Below, in pieces: positions 8,121 to 17,651 of a stretch of DNA of 64,000 nucleotides (the first letter of the stretch is position 1; every line of letters begins with the position of its first letter). The DNA comes from VYFG01 sp965204165. GTDB lineage: Bacteria > Pseudomonadota > Gammaproteobacteria > Arenicellales > Poriferihabitantaceae. Both the position numbers and the translations under genes were made by a program. Location of the stretch: the NCBI GenBank assembly GCA_965204165.1, contig OZ241969.1, positions 1,612,001 through 1,676,000 of the forward strand, given 5' to 3'. The notes beneath the pieces are model-generated. The model worked only from the letters and a program-made list of their open reading frames with translations, did not search any database and was not told where the DNA came from.

Positions 8121-8906
8121 ATGAGAAAAGTGAGCTACGAGCCGCTGATGACGGCGAGCCTCGCGAAGCAGATTGCCGAGCGAATCCGGGAGTCCATTAC
8201 CGACGGGACACTCAAGGCCGACGATCAGCTGCCAACCGAGGAAGAACTCGCACGCCAGTTCCGGGTTTCCCGTCCCACCATCCGCGAGGCCCTGAAACGG
8301 CTGGCTGCGCAAAGCCTGATCCGGTCGCGTCGCGGTCCGACCGGAGGTACGTTCATCAACCGTCCGAGCCACGAGGAGGTCAGCTCAAGCCTGACGACCG
8401 CCACCGCGCTTCTCGTCAGCCTGGGCGAGTTCAAGATTCCTGAGATCCTGGAAGCACGCCAGGAACTGGAGGTTCTGTGCGTGCTTCATGCCGCGGCGCG
8501 GTGCAACGAGGCGGAGCTCTCCGAACTGGCCCGTGAAATCGAGATACAGCGACAGGCTTCGGTTTCGGACGAGGCTTTCTGTGCATCGGATGTACGGTTT
8601 CATCGGGCCATTGCCGACGCGACGCACAACTCGGTTCTGAAGTTCGTCATGTACACCGTCATCGAGGCATTGCAGCCGATCGAGAATATGGTGGTGTTCC
8701 GCTTTCGTGAGCGCGAGGTCATCGTCCGGCAGCACGAGGAGATCCTGTCCGCCTTGCGGGCCAAGGACGGCGAAGCTGCGGCGCAGTCGATCAGGGAGCA
8801 GATCGCGTATCTGCGCGAACGCTTTGATGCCGCCCAGGCGATGCGTCGCCAGAAGGCCGCCGGGGTTCAGGGGGCCGGGCTGCCGCTGCGAAAATCCGGC
8901 AGCTAG
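8121..8906 (+). CDS. GntR-family transcriptional regulator, FadR/FCD subfamily
   Basis: 261 residues. An N-terminal winged helix-turn-helix spans about residues 15-75 (LPTEEELARQFRVSRPTIRE is the recognition region), followed by an all-helical FCD ligand domain containing ILEARQELEV, FHRAIADATHN and the HEEILSAL segment. The C-terminus is basic. It is divergent from the liv operon and probably regulates it, and perhaps itself. FadR-type regulators often respond to the organic acid or amine that the adjacent genes import. Ribosome binding is weak at the chosen ATG, and a start at residue 10 is possible. Confidence 0.9.
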   Translation: MRKVSYEPLMTASLAKQIAERIRESITDGTLKADDQLPTEEELARQFRVSRPTIREALKRLAAQSLIRSRRGPTGGTFINRPSHEEVSSSLTTATALLVSLGEFKIPEILEARQELEVLCVLHAAARCNEAELSELAREIEIQRQASVSDEAFCASDVRFHRAIADATHNSVLKFVMYTVIEALQPIENMVVFRFREREVIVRQHEEILSALRAKDGEAAAQSIREQIAYLRERFDAAQAMRRQKAAGVQGAGLPLRKSGS

Positions 8907-8964
8907 GCCGGACCGTCATCCACTACTGCCAGGGGTATCCTTCGTCCTCGCCAGGGGCGGAACG

Positions 8965-10137
8965 TCACGGGACACCGCCTTCGCCGGCACTACCCGGCGG
9001 GGCATGGCCGGCCGGATCCCCGGCCATGTGCTTCGCGAGGTACCGGTGGAGGTCGCGGCAGGTGCCCTCCAGGTCCGGCGGAGCCAGCGGCCCCGGCTCG
9101 TAGTGCCGTGAGCGGAGGCCCCGCTGCAGCCGGAGCAGCACGGCCTTGTCCTCGGCCATGGTTGCCCGGAACAGCCTGACGGCATCCTCCAGGGCCGCCC
9201 CGGTCCATTCGTCGCCGAAGAAGAACAGGCCCATCCTGGCCCGCACCCGCTCCACGCCATCCGGCTGGAGGCAGATGAAGGAGGAATAGTCGCTGCCGAC
9301 ACCCACCACCAGCCCCGGGGGCACTGCGAACATGACGCAGGTATTGCGCTCCTCCTCGGAAAGGTCGGGATGGCCCGCCGCGCCCTCGCCCACCCGCTCG
9401 GTGAATCCCACGGTGTAGCCGAGGTAACCGTCACCGGCGGGGAAGTGCCGGCACAGCCTCGTGGGATTGACCCTGTGCAGGGTTTTCCGGTGCAGGGGCG
9501 AGAGGTGATAGCCCTCCATGAAGTTCTCGAACAGGCATTTCCAGTTGATGTCCCAGGTTTCCGTCTCCAGGTGGGATAAGCGCATTTCCTCGAGATGGTA
9601 GTTGCGTATGCGTCCGGCCAGCGGCGCCAGCGCCGCCGGCAGGTCCGGCGGTTCATCCGCCAGGCTGACGAAGAGAAACCCCATCCACTCGGCCAGGGGC
9701 AATTCGCGCAGGCGGGCGTCTTCCGCCCGGGGCGGACCGGACGGATCCATCCCGGGTGCGCAGAGCAGGTTGCCCTGGAGGTCGTAGGACCAGTGGTGGT
9801 AGGGGCAGACGAGGCGCTGCAGCCGGCCCGCGCCCTCCGCCAGGACGGTGCCCCGGTGGCGGCAGATGTTGGCCAGCGCCCTTGGGGCGCCGTCTTGTCC
9901 GCGCAGGATGATGACCGGTTCCCCGGCAACCTCGGCGGTGAAGTAGTCCCCCGGCTCCGGTATTTCCTCCCGGCGGCCCAGGCAGACCCACTGCACGGCG
10001 AACAGTTCGCTGATTTCCGCGGCGAGCCAGGACGGATCGGTATAGAACGCCCCCGGCAGGGCGCGGGCCTGGTCGTCGGGTTGCCGCAGCAGCCGCCGCA
10101 GATGTTGGCGCAGGGCCCTGTTGTCGCCGGCGGTCAC
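8965..10137 (-). CDS. Rieske non-heme iron oxygenase, alpha (catalytic) subunit
   Basis: 390 residues. The N-terminal Rieske centre has C92-x-H94 and C111-x2-H114. The C-terminal catalytic domain has the mononuclear iron ligands H211 and H216 in FMEGYHLSPLH. The bridging position, Asp in most ring-hydroxylating oxygenases, is Glu208 here, as reported for carnitine oxygenase CntA. That, and the neighbouring amine-oxidising enzymes, suggests hydroxylation or demethylation of an N-methylated carboxylate rather than an aromatic. It starts 6 bases after the 2OG oxygenase gene and is the last gene of a probable minus-strand operon with tctCBA. No cognate reductase is adjacent. Confidence 0.88.
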   Translation of the reverse strand: MTAGDNRALRQHLRRLLRQPDDQARALPGAFYTDPSWLAAEISELFAVQWVCLGRREEIPEPGDYFTAEVAGEPVIILRGQDGAPRALANICRHRGTVLAEGAGRLQRLVCPYHHWSYDLQGNLLCAPGMDPSGPPRAEDARLRELPLAEWMGFLFVSLADEPPDLPAALAPLAGRIRNYHLEEMRLSHLETETWDINWKCLFENFMEGYHLSPLHRKTLHRVNPTRLCRHFPAGDGYLGYTVGFTERVGEGAAGHPDLSEEERNTCVMFAVPPGLVVGVGSDYSSFICLQPDGVERVRARMGLFFFGDEWTGAALEDAVRLFRATMAEDKAVLLRLQRGLRSRHYEPGPLAPPDLEGTCRDLHRYLAKHMAGDPAGHAPPGSAGEGGVP

Positions 10138-10143
10138 TCCGGA

Positions 10144-10959
10144 TCAGGCCACGCGGCCGTAGAGCGCCAGGCGCGTACCCTCGCTGACCTGCCAGCCCGG
10201 CGTCCGGTGGTAACTGAGAATGGCGATGATGCGGTTCCGGTCCCCCGCCACGCGGGTCACGCGGTGGAGCGTGTGCCTGCCCTTGAACAGGAACAGCGTT
10301 CCGGGATCGAGCGTGATCCGGTGGATACCGTCCGGCAGGTCGGGGGAGTGCATCCGGCGGGCCACCTCCGCCAGGTTTTCCTCCGCGTCGGAACGCATCC
10401 AGGGAATGTATTCGTAGCATCCGCCCCCGGAGGCGTTCTGCAGCATCAGCGAGACGACGAAGGACGCGGAGTCGAAATGCCAGCCATTGGCGTCGCCGGG
10501 CTCGTACACGAGGACATTGACGCCGCCGAGCGGGTCCGTGACCGGGTACAGCGCCGGACTTTCCAGGGCGTCGGCCAGGAAGCGGCAGACCGACGGTTCA
10601 CGGTGCAGCCGGTAGAGCACGGAGTCGGCCGGCAGCAGGTCTCCGGCAAGGGACAGGTGGGACGCGGGCAGCCGCAGGCGGGCCGGGTGATCCGGCGGAA
10701 GCGAGAGGTCGTCCCCCGCGCTCAGGTCCTCGGAGTACGGATTGTACCTGCCCGCCATCCGGTATCCGCGGGGCATCGCCGCCCTGGCATGGCTGCGGAC
10801 TTCCCGCACAAGGGCCGGCGGCAGGAATCCGGGCAGGGCGAGGGCGCCGGTATCCCGCAGCACTTCCCGGCAGTGGTCGACCAGTGCCCGGTAGTCCGGG
10901 TCGTCGGGCCGGTCCAGCGGGTATCGTGCGGCAACCGGGGAAACGTGGGACGTATCCAT
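10144..10959 (-). CDS. 2-oxoglutarate/Fe(II)-dependent oxygenase, phytanoyl-CoA dioxygenase-like
   Basis: 271 residues with the facial triad visible as H161-x-D163 (NGWHFDSASF) and a distal His at 232 (or 229), followed by an Arg near 243 that would bind 2-oxoglutarate. Asp at the second ligand position makes it a hydroxylase-type centre; the related amino acid halogenases have Gly or Ala there. It lies between tctA (86 bases upstream) and the Rieske oxygenase. Two mechanistically different oxygenases side by side suggest sequential oxidation of one imported substrate. The substrate is unknown. Confidence 0.8.
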   Translation of the reverse strand: MDTSHVSPVAARYPLDRPDDPDYRALVDHCREVLRDTGALALPGFLPPALVREVRSHARAAMPRGYRMAGRYNPYSEDLSAGDDLSLPPDHPARLRLPASHLSLAGDLLPADSVLYRLHREPSVCRFLADALESPALYPVTDPLGGVNVLVYEPGDANGWHFDSASFVVSLMLQNASGGGCYEYIPWMRSDAEENLAEVARRMHSPDLPDGIHRITLDPGTLFLFKGRHTLHRVTRVAGDRNRIIAILSYHRTPGWQVSEGTRLALYGRVA

Positions 10960-11045
10960 GGGTGCATGTTACCGTAATTGGACCGGGGATCCATGCCGGG
11001 CGGGATTCCGGGAAGGTCCAGACGCAGTTTGCCGGGACAGTCCGT

Positions 11046-12566
11046 TCAGTCCCCGTCCGCGACACCCTCCGCCCTGAGGCGCGCCCGTCTTGCCCGGTAG
11101 CCCGGCAGCACCACCAGGATCACGGCCAGAACCAGCAGGCCCAGGGTCATGGGCCGCTCGGCGATGAAGCCGATGCCGTTGTAGAGCTGCATGGAGCGCG
11201 AGAAGTTGTCCTCCAGCATGCTCCCGAGTATGAAACCGATCAGCAGTGGCGCCAGGGGATAGTCGGCAAAGCGCAGCACGGTGGCGGCGATTCCGAGGCC
11301 CACCAGGATCAGCAGTTCCGTGGCGTTGTTCTGGCCGATGTAGGCGCCCATCAGCGTGAAGAAGAGGATGAACGGGATCAGGTAGTTGCGCGGGATCGCC
11401 AGCACCTTGGCGATGTAGGGTATGAGCGGCAGGTTGAGCGCCAGCAGGATCACGTTGCCGAGATACATGGAAATGATCACGGACCAGAAGATCTCGGGCT
11501 GATCCACCATCAGTCTTGGACCCGGCGACACGTTGAGTGCGATGAGGGCGCCGAGGAGGATGGCGGTGGTGCCCGAGCCGGGTATCCCGAGGGTCAGAAG
11601 CGGCACGAACGAGCCGGTGCAGGCCGCGTTGTTGGCCGACTCCGGTGCGGCCAGGCCCTTGACGGAACCCTTGCCGAACTCGGCCTGGTCTTCGCCCTTG
11701 GCGATGTTGCGCTCCACGGCATAGCCCAGGAACGAGGCGATGGTGGCCCCTGCTCCGGGCAGAACGCCGATCAGGAAGCCCTGCACGGACTGGCGGCCGA
11801 TGACCGGCGTGATCCGCCTCGCCTCGTCCCGGGTGATGCGCAGGTCGGTGATCTGCCCGGAACCGCTCTGCCCGGTATTGGAACGGCCGGGGTCCAGCAC
11901 GAGATAGATCGCCTCCGGCAGCGCGAACATGGCCATCGCCAGGGTGATGAAGCTGAACCCCGACTGCAGGTCCATGACGCCCATGGTGAAGCGGGGGAGA
12001 TTGAAGAGCGCCCCCTCCCCGACGGTGGCCATGACAAGGCCGGTGATGGTCATGAGCACGGCTTTCCCCACCTGCCCGCTGCCCGCGAAGGCTGCGATGG
12101 CGGAAAGGCCCACCACCATCAGGGCGAAATACTCCGCCGAATGGAACAGCAGCGCCACCGAAACCAGCATGGGCGCGAAGATCATCAGCAGGATCGCGCC
12201 CAGCGTGCCGCCCGAGAAGGAGGCGATGGCGGCCACGGTCAGGGCCTTGCCCGCCTTGCCCTGGCGGGCCAGGGGGTAGCCGTCGAAACTGGTGGCCACG
12301 GTGGACGCCACCCCGGGGGCATTGATCAGGATGGAGGAGGTGGAGCCGCCGAAGATCGCGCCGTAGTAGACGCCGGCCAGCAGGATGAGGGCGGCGGAGG
12401 GATCGCCGATGCTGATGGCCACGGGGATCATGATGGCGATGATGGACATCGGCCCGAGCCCCGGCAGCATGCCGATGAAGGTGCCGATCAGGCAGCCGCC
12501 CACCACCATCAGGAGATTGATGGGGGTGAAGGCGGTACCGAGCCCGATCAGGATTCCTTCGAACAT
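11046..12566 (-). CDS. tctA: Tripartite tricarboxylate transporter large permease TctA
   Basis: 506 residues, the usual TctA length, with about a dozen hydrophobic segments. Family motifs are visible: GMLPGLGPM near residue 33, YYGAIFGGSTSSILINAPG near 90, and SFVPLLTLGIPGSGTTA in the second half. It forms the main membrane subunit of a secondary, binding-protein-dependent importer. It is preceded 12 bases upstream by tctB and then tctC. Together with the downstream oxygenases it defines an uptake-plus-oxidation unit for a carboxylate. Confidence 0.95.
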   Translation of the reverse strand: MFEGILIGLGTAFTPINLLMVVGGCLIGTFIGMLPGLGPMSIIAIMIPVAISIGDPSAALILLAGVYYGAIFGGSTSSILINAPGVASTVATSFDGYPLARQGKAGKALTVAAIASFSGGTLGAILLMIFAPMLVSVALLFHSAEYFALMVVGLSAIAAFAGSGQVGKAVLMTITGLVMATVGEGALFNLPRFTMGVMDLQSGFSFITLAMAMFALPEAIYLVLDPGRSNTGQSGSGQITDLRITRDEARRITPVIGRQSVQGFLIGVLPGAGATIASFLGYAVERNIAKGEDQAEFGKGSVKGLAAPESANNAACTGSFVPLLTLGIPGSGTTAILLGALIALNVSPGPRLMVDQPEIFWSVIISMYLGNVILLALNLPLIPYIAKVLAIPRNYLIPFILFFTLMGAYIGQNNATELLILVGLGIAATVLRFADYPLAPLLIGFILGSMLEDNFSRSMQLYNGIGFIAERPMTLGLLVLAVILVVLPGYRARRARLRAEGVADGD

Positions 12567-12578
12567 CCCGCCGTCCGG

Positions 12579-13064
12579 TCAGCCGACGAAAAAGGGCAGC
12601 GGCCTGAGGAATATCCCCAGGACCTGCTGCACCAGGTACCAGACCCCCACGCTGGTCGCGAGGACCACGGGCACCAGCACCAGCCACTTCCTTTCCCCGA
12701 GAACCGCGGCCGACAGGATCAGGAACAGGCTGCTGGACAGGATGAAGCCGAGCGGTCTCAGCAGCAGTGCATATGCCACCATCAGCGACAGCAGGATCAG
12801 GGCCTGGCCGAGCTTGTAGTCGGTGAGCCTGCGGTAGTCGATCTCCGGCGCCCTGTGCCCGCCAACCGTTTTCTCGAATCCGGTGAGCACGAACAGGGCC
12901 ACCAGGATGCCGATGACCGACAGCACCTTGGGGAAGGTGCTCGGCCAGACCGGATTGCGCTGCATGAAAGGCGGCAGGCCCGCGTCCATGGTGAAGAAGG
13001 CGGTGTATCCGTACACCGCGAAGATCAGGAGAAGAACCAGCGCAATCCAGCGATCAAGGGCCAT
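12579..13064 (-). CDS. tctB: Tripartite tricarboxylate transporter small permease TctB
   Basis: 161 residues with four predicted membrane helices, the first starting at about residue 5 and a cluster of three in the C-terminal half (KLGQALILLSLMVAYALLL onward). This is the usual size and layout for the poorly conserved TctB subunit. It is located between tctC and tctA on the minus strand with short spacers. Confidence 0.9.
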   Translation of the reverse strand: MALDRWIALVLLLIFAVYGYTAFFTMDAGLPPFMQRNPVWPSTFPKVLSVIGILVALFVLTGFEKTVGGHRAPEIDYRRLTDYKLGQALILLSLMVAYALLLRPLGFILSSSLFLILSAAVLGERKWLVLVPVVLATSVGVWYLVQQVLGIFLRPLPFFVG

Positions 13065-13094
13065 GCCGCCTGTCCGGGGACGTCCGGGTGCGGA

Positions 13095-14078
13095 TTACAG
13101 GAACCCGAGTTTCCGCATCAGGTCGCCGATGACCGTTTCCTGGTTCTCGAGAAACGCCTTGAAGTCGTCGCCGGAATTGTGGATGTTGACCCAGCCGTTG
13201 CGGGCCCTCACCGCCTCCCATTCCGGGGTGTCGTACATCTTGGCGAGGACGCCCTGGTAGGCCGCCAGCATATCGGCGGACAGACCGGGAGCCGCGAAGA
13301 AACCGCGCCAGTTGACGAACGTGGTGTCGATACCCTGTTCCTTCAGGGTCGGCGCGTCCGGAGCCGCGTCCACGCGCGCATCGGAGGTGACCCCCAGGAT
13401 CCGCACCTCGCCGGCGTTGGCCAGTTCCACGGCCTCGGAAAATCCGGTGGAAAGCGCCGCGATCTCACCGGACAGCAAGCCGGCCATGGCCTTGCCGCCG
13501 GCATCGTAGGGAATATAGTTAAGGCTGGTGGAATCGCTACCCGCTGCCTCCAGGATCATGGCCGCCACCAGGTGGTCCATGCCGCCGGGCACCGAGCCGC
13601 CGCCAATGGCGACCGAGGTGGGATTGGCCTGCTGCGCGGCGATCAGGTCGCCGGCGCTGCCGTGGGGGCTGTCCTTGGGAACCACCAGGGCAGCATAGTC
13701 GCCGATGGTGCCCGCCACCAGGGTCAGGTCACGGAAATTGTGGGGGAACACCCCGGTCAGCGAGCGGATCACGATCGGCGTCGAATTCACCATCAGGGTG
13801 CCGTGCTGGCTGTCGGCGTTCTCGATCAGGTAGCCGATGGCCTTGCCGCCACCGCCGCCGGACATGTTTTCATAGCTGGCGGTGCCGACGAGACCGGCCT
13901 TGGTCAGGGCTTCTCCCGTGCCGCGGGCGGTGCCGTCCCATCCGCCCCCCGCACCCCCGGGGATCAGGAAGTGGATGCTGTCGATATCTGCCGCATGGAC
14001 GCCAATTCCGGTGGTGGCCAGGGCAAGACCGGCGGCCGCGTACATCACTGCGCGGCGAATTCTCTTGATGAGTTGCAT
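13095..14078 (-). CDS. tctC: Tripartite tricarboxylate transporter substrate-binding protein TctC
   Basis: 327 residues beginning MQLIKRIRRAVMYAAAGLAL, a Sec signal peptide with probable cleavage after VHAA. A GGAG ribosome site about 10 bases upstream supports the start at 14078 rather than an earlier ATG. Family features include IHFLIPGGAGGGWDGTARG and MSGGGGGKAIGYL. It delivers the ligand to TctAB. Known TctC relatives bind citrate, dicarboxylates, aromatic acids or nicotinate; this one's ligand is unknown. Confidence 0.92.
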   Translation of the reverse strand: MQLIKRIRRAVMYAAAGLALATTGIGVHAADIDSIHFLIPGGAGGGWDGTARGTGEALTKAGLVGTASYENMSGGGGGKAIGYLIENADSQHGTLMVNSTPIVIRSLTGVFPHNFRDLTLVAGTIGDYAALVVPKDSPHGSAGDLIAAQQANPTSVAIGGGSVPGGMDHLVAAMILEAAGSDSTSLNYIPYDAGGKAMAGLLSGEIAALSTGFSEAVELANAGEVRILGVTSDARVDAAPDAPTLKEQGIDTTFVNWRGFFAAPGLSADMLAAYQGVLAKMYDTPEWEAVRARNGWVNIHNSGDDFKAFLENQETVIGDLMRKLGFL

Positions 14079-14211
14079 TGATAATGTCTCCGTATTGGTG
14101 ATTGGGCAGCGGAATACTGCCGGAGCCAAAGCATAGCGGGAAATTTTCTTTCAATCCACCGTGCCGGACCCGGCCCGTCCCGCCAAGGCAAGCACCACCC
14201 TCGGCGGGGCG

Positions 14212-15429
14212 TCAGATGATGGCCTTTTCCGCAAACGGCTCGCCGAGTTCGATCCGCCTGTAGCCGAACGGGGCCAGGTCCAGCGAGCGGTACTCGCCCC
14301 AGGCGATCCACTCGGCGAGGCCGCGGCCGATGGCGGGGGACTGTTGCAGGCCGTGCCCGGAGAAGCCGTTGACGAAGAGGAAATTGGTGACCGTGGTATG
14401 GGGCCCGACGATCGCGTTCTGGTCCAGGGTGTTGTAGGCATAGTGGCCCACCCAGGAATTGACCAGCCGGATCGCGTCGAACTGGGGAATCCGATGGGCC
14501 AGGACGGGCCAGACCTTGTTCTCCCAGAGATCGTGGTCCGCCGCGAAGTCGTCGTAGTCCACCGCCGGGTCCACGTCCGGCGGACAGCCGGCCAGGTAGT
14601 ACCGCCCGTCCGTGCGCATGTGGACGCCGCTCGGGTCGATGGTGAGCGGCAGGTCCCGGTCCAGGGGCCTTTGCGCGTCGAATATGAAGGTGTAGCGCTT
14701 GCGCGGCTCGACCGGGATTTCGATTCCGGCCATGCGAGAAGTGCGCACCGCCCTCGGGCCGCTGGCATTGACCACGGTGCCGCAGCCGATGGTTTCGCCG
14801 GATTTCAGGGTCACGCCCTCCACCCGGTCGCCCGCCCGGTTTTTCGTCATGGCCATCACTTCGTTGGCGACGTATTCCGTCCCGCGCTCCCGGGCCATGC
14901 GGCGCCACCAGTCGAACAGGGAGCCGCCGTCGAAGTAGCCCTCGTCCTTCGGGTTGTGGCTGCCCGCCACGATATCGTCGAGATGGTAGAACGGGTACTC
15001 CGCCCGGATCTGCCCGGGATTCAGGATGCGGGTGGCGGCACCCAGGGCCGCCTGCACCTGCTGGCTCGCGCGCAGGGTCTCGGCGAATGCGTCGTTGTCC
15101 GCGAGGTACAGGTAGCCGAAGCTCTGGAATGCCAGTTCGGGCACCCGCGTGTCGCCGCCCAGGTGTTCGCGGAAGTTCCTGACGTACTCGGCGGCGAACT
15201 GCGAGATGCGCACGTTGATCTCGGTGGAGAATTGCTGGCGCATGCAGCTGTTGGTATGGGACGTCGAACACAGCGCGTAGGACGGGTCCCGTTCCACCAC
15301 CAGCACGCTGCCGTCGAAGTCCGGATTGTCCATCAGGAACCATGCAACGGCGGTGCCGTACATTGCGCCGCCGACGATGACGACATCGTAATGCCGGTGG
15401 CGGGGCGGGTCGGTCGGGGTGGTCGTCAT
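14212..15429 (-). CDS. FAD-dependent amine oxidoreductase (DAO family)
   Basis: 405 residues of the D-amino-acid oxidase/sarcosine oxidase superfamily. The N-terminal dinucleotide fold reads VVIVGGAMYGTAVAWFL near residues 14-30, and the C-terminal FLFVNGFSGHGLQQSPAIG matches the conserved FAD-contact segment of glycine oxidase-like enzymes. It is upstream of tctCBA on the same strand with a 133-base gap, so it is probably the first gene of the same transcription unit. It likely oxidises a secondary or tertiary amine product of the imported compound. Confidence 0.88.
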   Translation of the reverse strand: MTTTPTDPPRHRHYDVVIVGGAMYGTAVAWFLMDNPDFDGSVLVVERDPSYALCSTSHTNSCMRQQFSTEINVRISQFAAEYVRNFREHLGGDTRVPELAFQSFGYLYLADNDAFAETLRASQQVQAALGAATRILNPGQIRAEYPFYHLDDIVAGSHNPKDEGYFDGGSLFDWWRRMARERGTEYVANEVMAMTKNRAGDRVEGVTLKSGETIGCGTVVNASGPRAVRTSRMAGIEIPVEPRKRYTFIFDAQRPLDRDLPLTIDPSGVHMRTDGRYYLAGCPPDVDPAVDYDDFAADHDLWENKVWPVLAHRIPQFDAIRLVNSWVGHYAYNTLDQNAIVGPHTTVTNFLFVNGFSGHGLQQSPAIGRGLAEWIAWGEYRSLDLAPFGYRRIELGEPFAEKAII

Positions 15430-15651
15430 CGGCTGCCGCGTATCTGGTGCGGCGACATGTTAACCCGAAACGCCCAATGTCCGGGCCTCTCCTGCCGGGA
15501 TGGATTTCCCGTGGCCGGGTACGTCAGTCTTCGCGCCGCCTTCCGGCAGGACCGCCTCCATGCCTTGTCCGGCAGGCGCGGGCCGGTCCGTGACGGTGAA
15601 AACGGTCGGATTCCCCGGGGGCAGGTCCGGCACCGCGCAAGGAGCGGCGCC

Positions 15652-16527
15652 TCAACCAGTCTTCACCAGGCTGCCGTCCTCGGGGTTCGCCTCGCGCCGA
15701 TTCAGTGCGAGGGCGGAATAATCGCCGATCCTGTCTTCGAGGAGGGGGTACTTCTTCCGTATGCTCTCGATCAGGTCCGTTTCGATCTCGATGGTCGCGA
15801 ATTTTTCCGCACTCGTCGGAAAAAGCAGGCCGGGACTGTCCTGGTCCACCCATGGAGTGCAGAAGATCGAATTGCCGTAATCATTCCCGGCGCGGTTGAG
15901 GCTGAGAAAGTAGATCTGGTTCTCGATGGCCCGGCATACCGAAAAATGGTGCCAGCTGTAGAATGATTCATCCCGGGCATGGGCGCTGCAATGCAGCACC
16001 AGCTGTACACCGTGTTCGATGACAAGGGTGCGTGTCAGGTCCGGATTGCGAATGTCGTAGCAGATGATCGGCGAAATGGTGATGCCATTGTGCTGGAATA
16101 CGAAAATGTGGTTGCCCCGTTTGAAGTAGTCCTTTTCCATCGATGCGCCGTATTGTGCAAGGTGCAGCTTGTCGAAATGGCCGACCGGTTCGCCGCTGCC
16201 GTCGACGGCGACCTGGGTGATGTAATAGGCATCCTCACCCCGCCGGGGTATACCGTAGACGATCATGGCGCCGAACTCACGTGCCAGCGGTCCGAACCTT
16301 TGAAACGACGGACCATCCAGGGATTCGGCGAGGATCTCCAGATTGTCGAAGCTTGCCGGTGAATAGTCGATGCTGGAAAGTTCGGGCAATACCACAAGAT
16401 CGTGCTTCCTGCGCTGCAGGCGCGACCGGATTTCGGCGGCAATACGATCCAGGTGCCGGTCCCGCTCAACATCGGTGGTGAACGCGGGCACCATGATCTG
16501 ACAGGCAAGAATGGTCAACTGCGCCAT
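15652..16527 (-). CDS. Carbon-nitrogen hydrolase (nitrilase/amidase superfamily)
   Basis: 291 residues with the full catalytic set: Glu49 (VVLPELSS), Lys120 (HFDKLHL) and Cys156 (IICYDIR). Nitrilase-fold enzymes hydrolyse amides, carbamoyl compounds or nitriles. CYDIR rather than a nitrilase-type CWE motif favours an amidase or carbamoylase. It begins 26 bases after the RpiR regulator gene on the same strand. The genes nearby import and oxidise amine compounds, so it may release ammonia from an amide intermediate. Confidence 0.88.
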   Translation of the reverse strand: MAQLTILACQIMVPAFTTDVERDRHLDRIAAEIRSRLQRRKHDLVVLPELSSIDYSPASFDNLEILAESLDGPSFQRFGPLAREFGAMIVYGIPRRGEDAYYITQVAVDGSGEPVGHFDKLHLAQYGASMEKDYFKRGNHIFVFQHNGITISPIICYDIRNPDLTRTLVIEHGVQLVLHCSAHARDESFYSWHHFSVCRAIENQIYFLSLNRAGNDYGNSIFCTPWVDQDSPGLLFPTSAEKFATIEIETDLIESIRKKYPLLEDRIGDYSALALNRREANPEDGSLVKTG

Positions 16528-16553
16528 GAATGCTCCCCTCTGGTCATGACTGG

Positions 16554-17432
16554 CTATGCCTGATCCCAGTATTCGCCCAGTTCGTGGCGACAGTTTTCAA
16601 TCTTCTCGATGTGGTGCACGATCGACCGGTCTCCGCGCGCCACGATCATCCCCATCAGCATCTCCAACAGGGCCGTGGTCGCCACATAGGAGTCGAAGAA
16701 CCCCGGGCTGCGATTCGGGGCGAGCAGAACGATGGTCGAGTAGGCGGCAAGCGGGGAAGTGCGGCTGTCGGTAATTCCAACCACCCGGACCCCCGTTTCG
16801 TAGGCACGCTTGGCTACCTTGATGGTGTCGGCCGCGCAGGGCCTGAGCGAAATCGCGACCAGGGCATCGTCGGGGTTCAGTCCCGCCACGCGGTCCGAAA
16901 GCTCGCCGTTGAGCCTGGTCACCAGGTTCCAGTTGCGAAAGCACATTGCCGCGATGTATTGAAGGTAGTCTGCGAATGCATAGGAGGCATGCATGCCGAC
17001 AACTGTGACGTTGCGCGCCTCTTCCAGGATGCCGAGCGCGGACACGACTGCATTGCGGTCCAGATTCTTGAACAGGCCGTCCAGATTGGAAATGCTGGAG
17101 CGGTGAAACGTGTCGATGGTTTTTTCGAATTCCGAATCGCTGGCAGCCGCCTGGAGCTGGCCGGCCTTCTGCGGATAGCTGACCGATATTTCGTTGACGC
17201 TGTTTCGATAGATCTCGCGGAATTCATTGTAGCCGCTGAAGCCGAGCGTACGGGCGAGCCGGTTCATGTTGCTCGGCAATACGCCGGCCCGGGTTGCAAC
17301 CTGCCGCATGGACAGGGTTGCGACATCGCTCGGATGTTCCAGTATGTAGGCGGCGCACTTCTGAAGCTGTCGGCTCAGGTTCGGAAATGCAAGTGTCAGG
17401 CGTTCTGCTCCATCTTCATATTGCAAACGCAT
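16554..17432 (-). CDS. RpiR-family transcriptional regulator
   Basis: 292 residues from the ATG at 17432; an ATG at 17444 adds four residues. The N-terminal HTH_6 domain contains LSMRQVATRAGVLPSNMNRL, followed by a SIS domain (about residues 120-250) that usually binds a phosphosugar, although RpiR members also control amine and amino acid pathways. It lies between a polyamine-type binding protein gene and the nitrilase on the minus strand. The near-palindrome at 18861-18879 is a candidate operator. Confidence 0.88.
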   Translation of the reverse strand: MRLQYEDGAERLTLAFPNLSRQLQKCAAYILEHPSDVATLSMRQVATRAGVLPSNMNRLARTLGFSGYNEFREIYRNSVNEISVSYPQKAGQLQAAASDSEFEKTIDTFHRSSISNLDGLFKNLDRNAVVSALGILEEARNVTVVGMHASYAFADYLQYIAAMCFRNWNLVTRLNGELSDRVAGLNPDDALVAISLRPCAADTIKVAKRAYETGVRVVGITDSRTSPLAAYSTIVLLAPNRSPGFFDSYVATTALLEMLMGMIVARGDRSIVHHIEKIENCRHELGEYWDQA

Positions 17433-17651
17433 CGTAGGCTCCAAATGGACGACGAATGAAACTTAGCCGAAACATTCCGTTGTGGTCAATTCGCTGCCGA
17501 CGGACCCGGACAGGTCCCGAAGGCAGGCGGCAGGGCGTCGGGAACGGGACATCCTGCCGGAGGCGGTTATTGGGTTATCGACCTTGCCGGAGTGACGGAC
17601 AGGCGAATGCCGGATGAGGCCGCCGTACCCCGCGGCCCCATCCGGAGCCGG

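Noticed and set aside
10884..14081. Very long open frame on the plus strand opposite tctA-tctC
   Set aside because: Its product is low in hydrophobic residues and repetitive in Gly, His, Gln, Asp and Arg, typical of the antisense of GC-rich membrane-protein genes. The minus-strand genes have clear families and starts.
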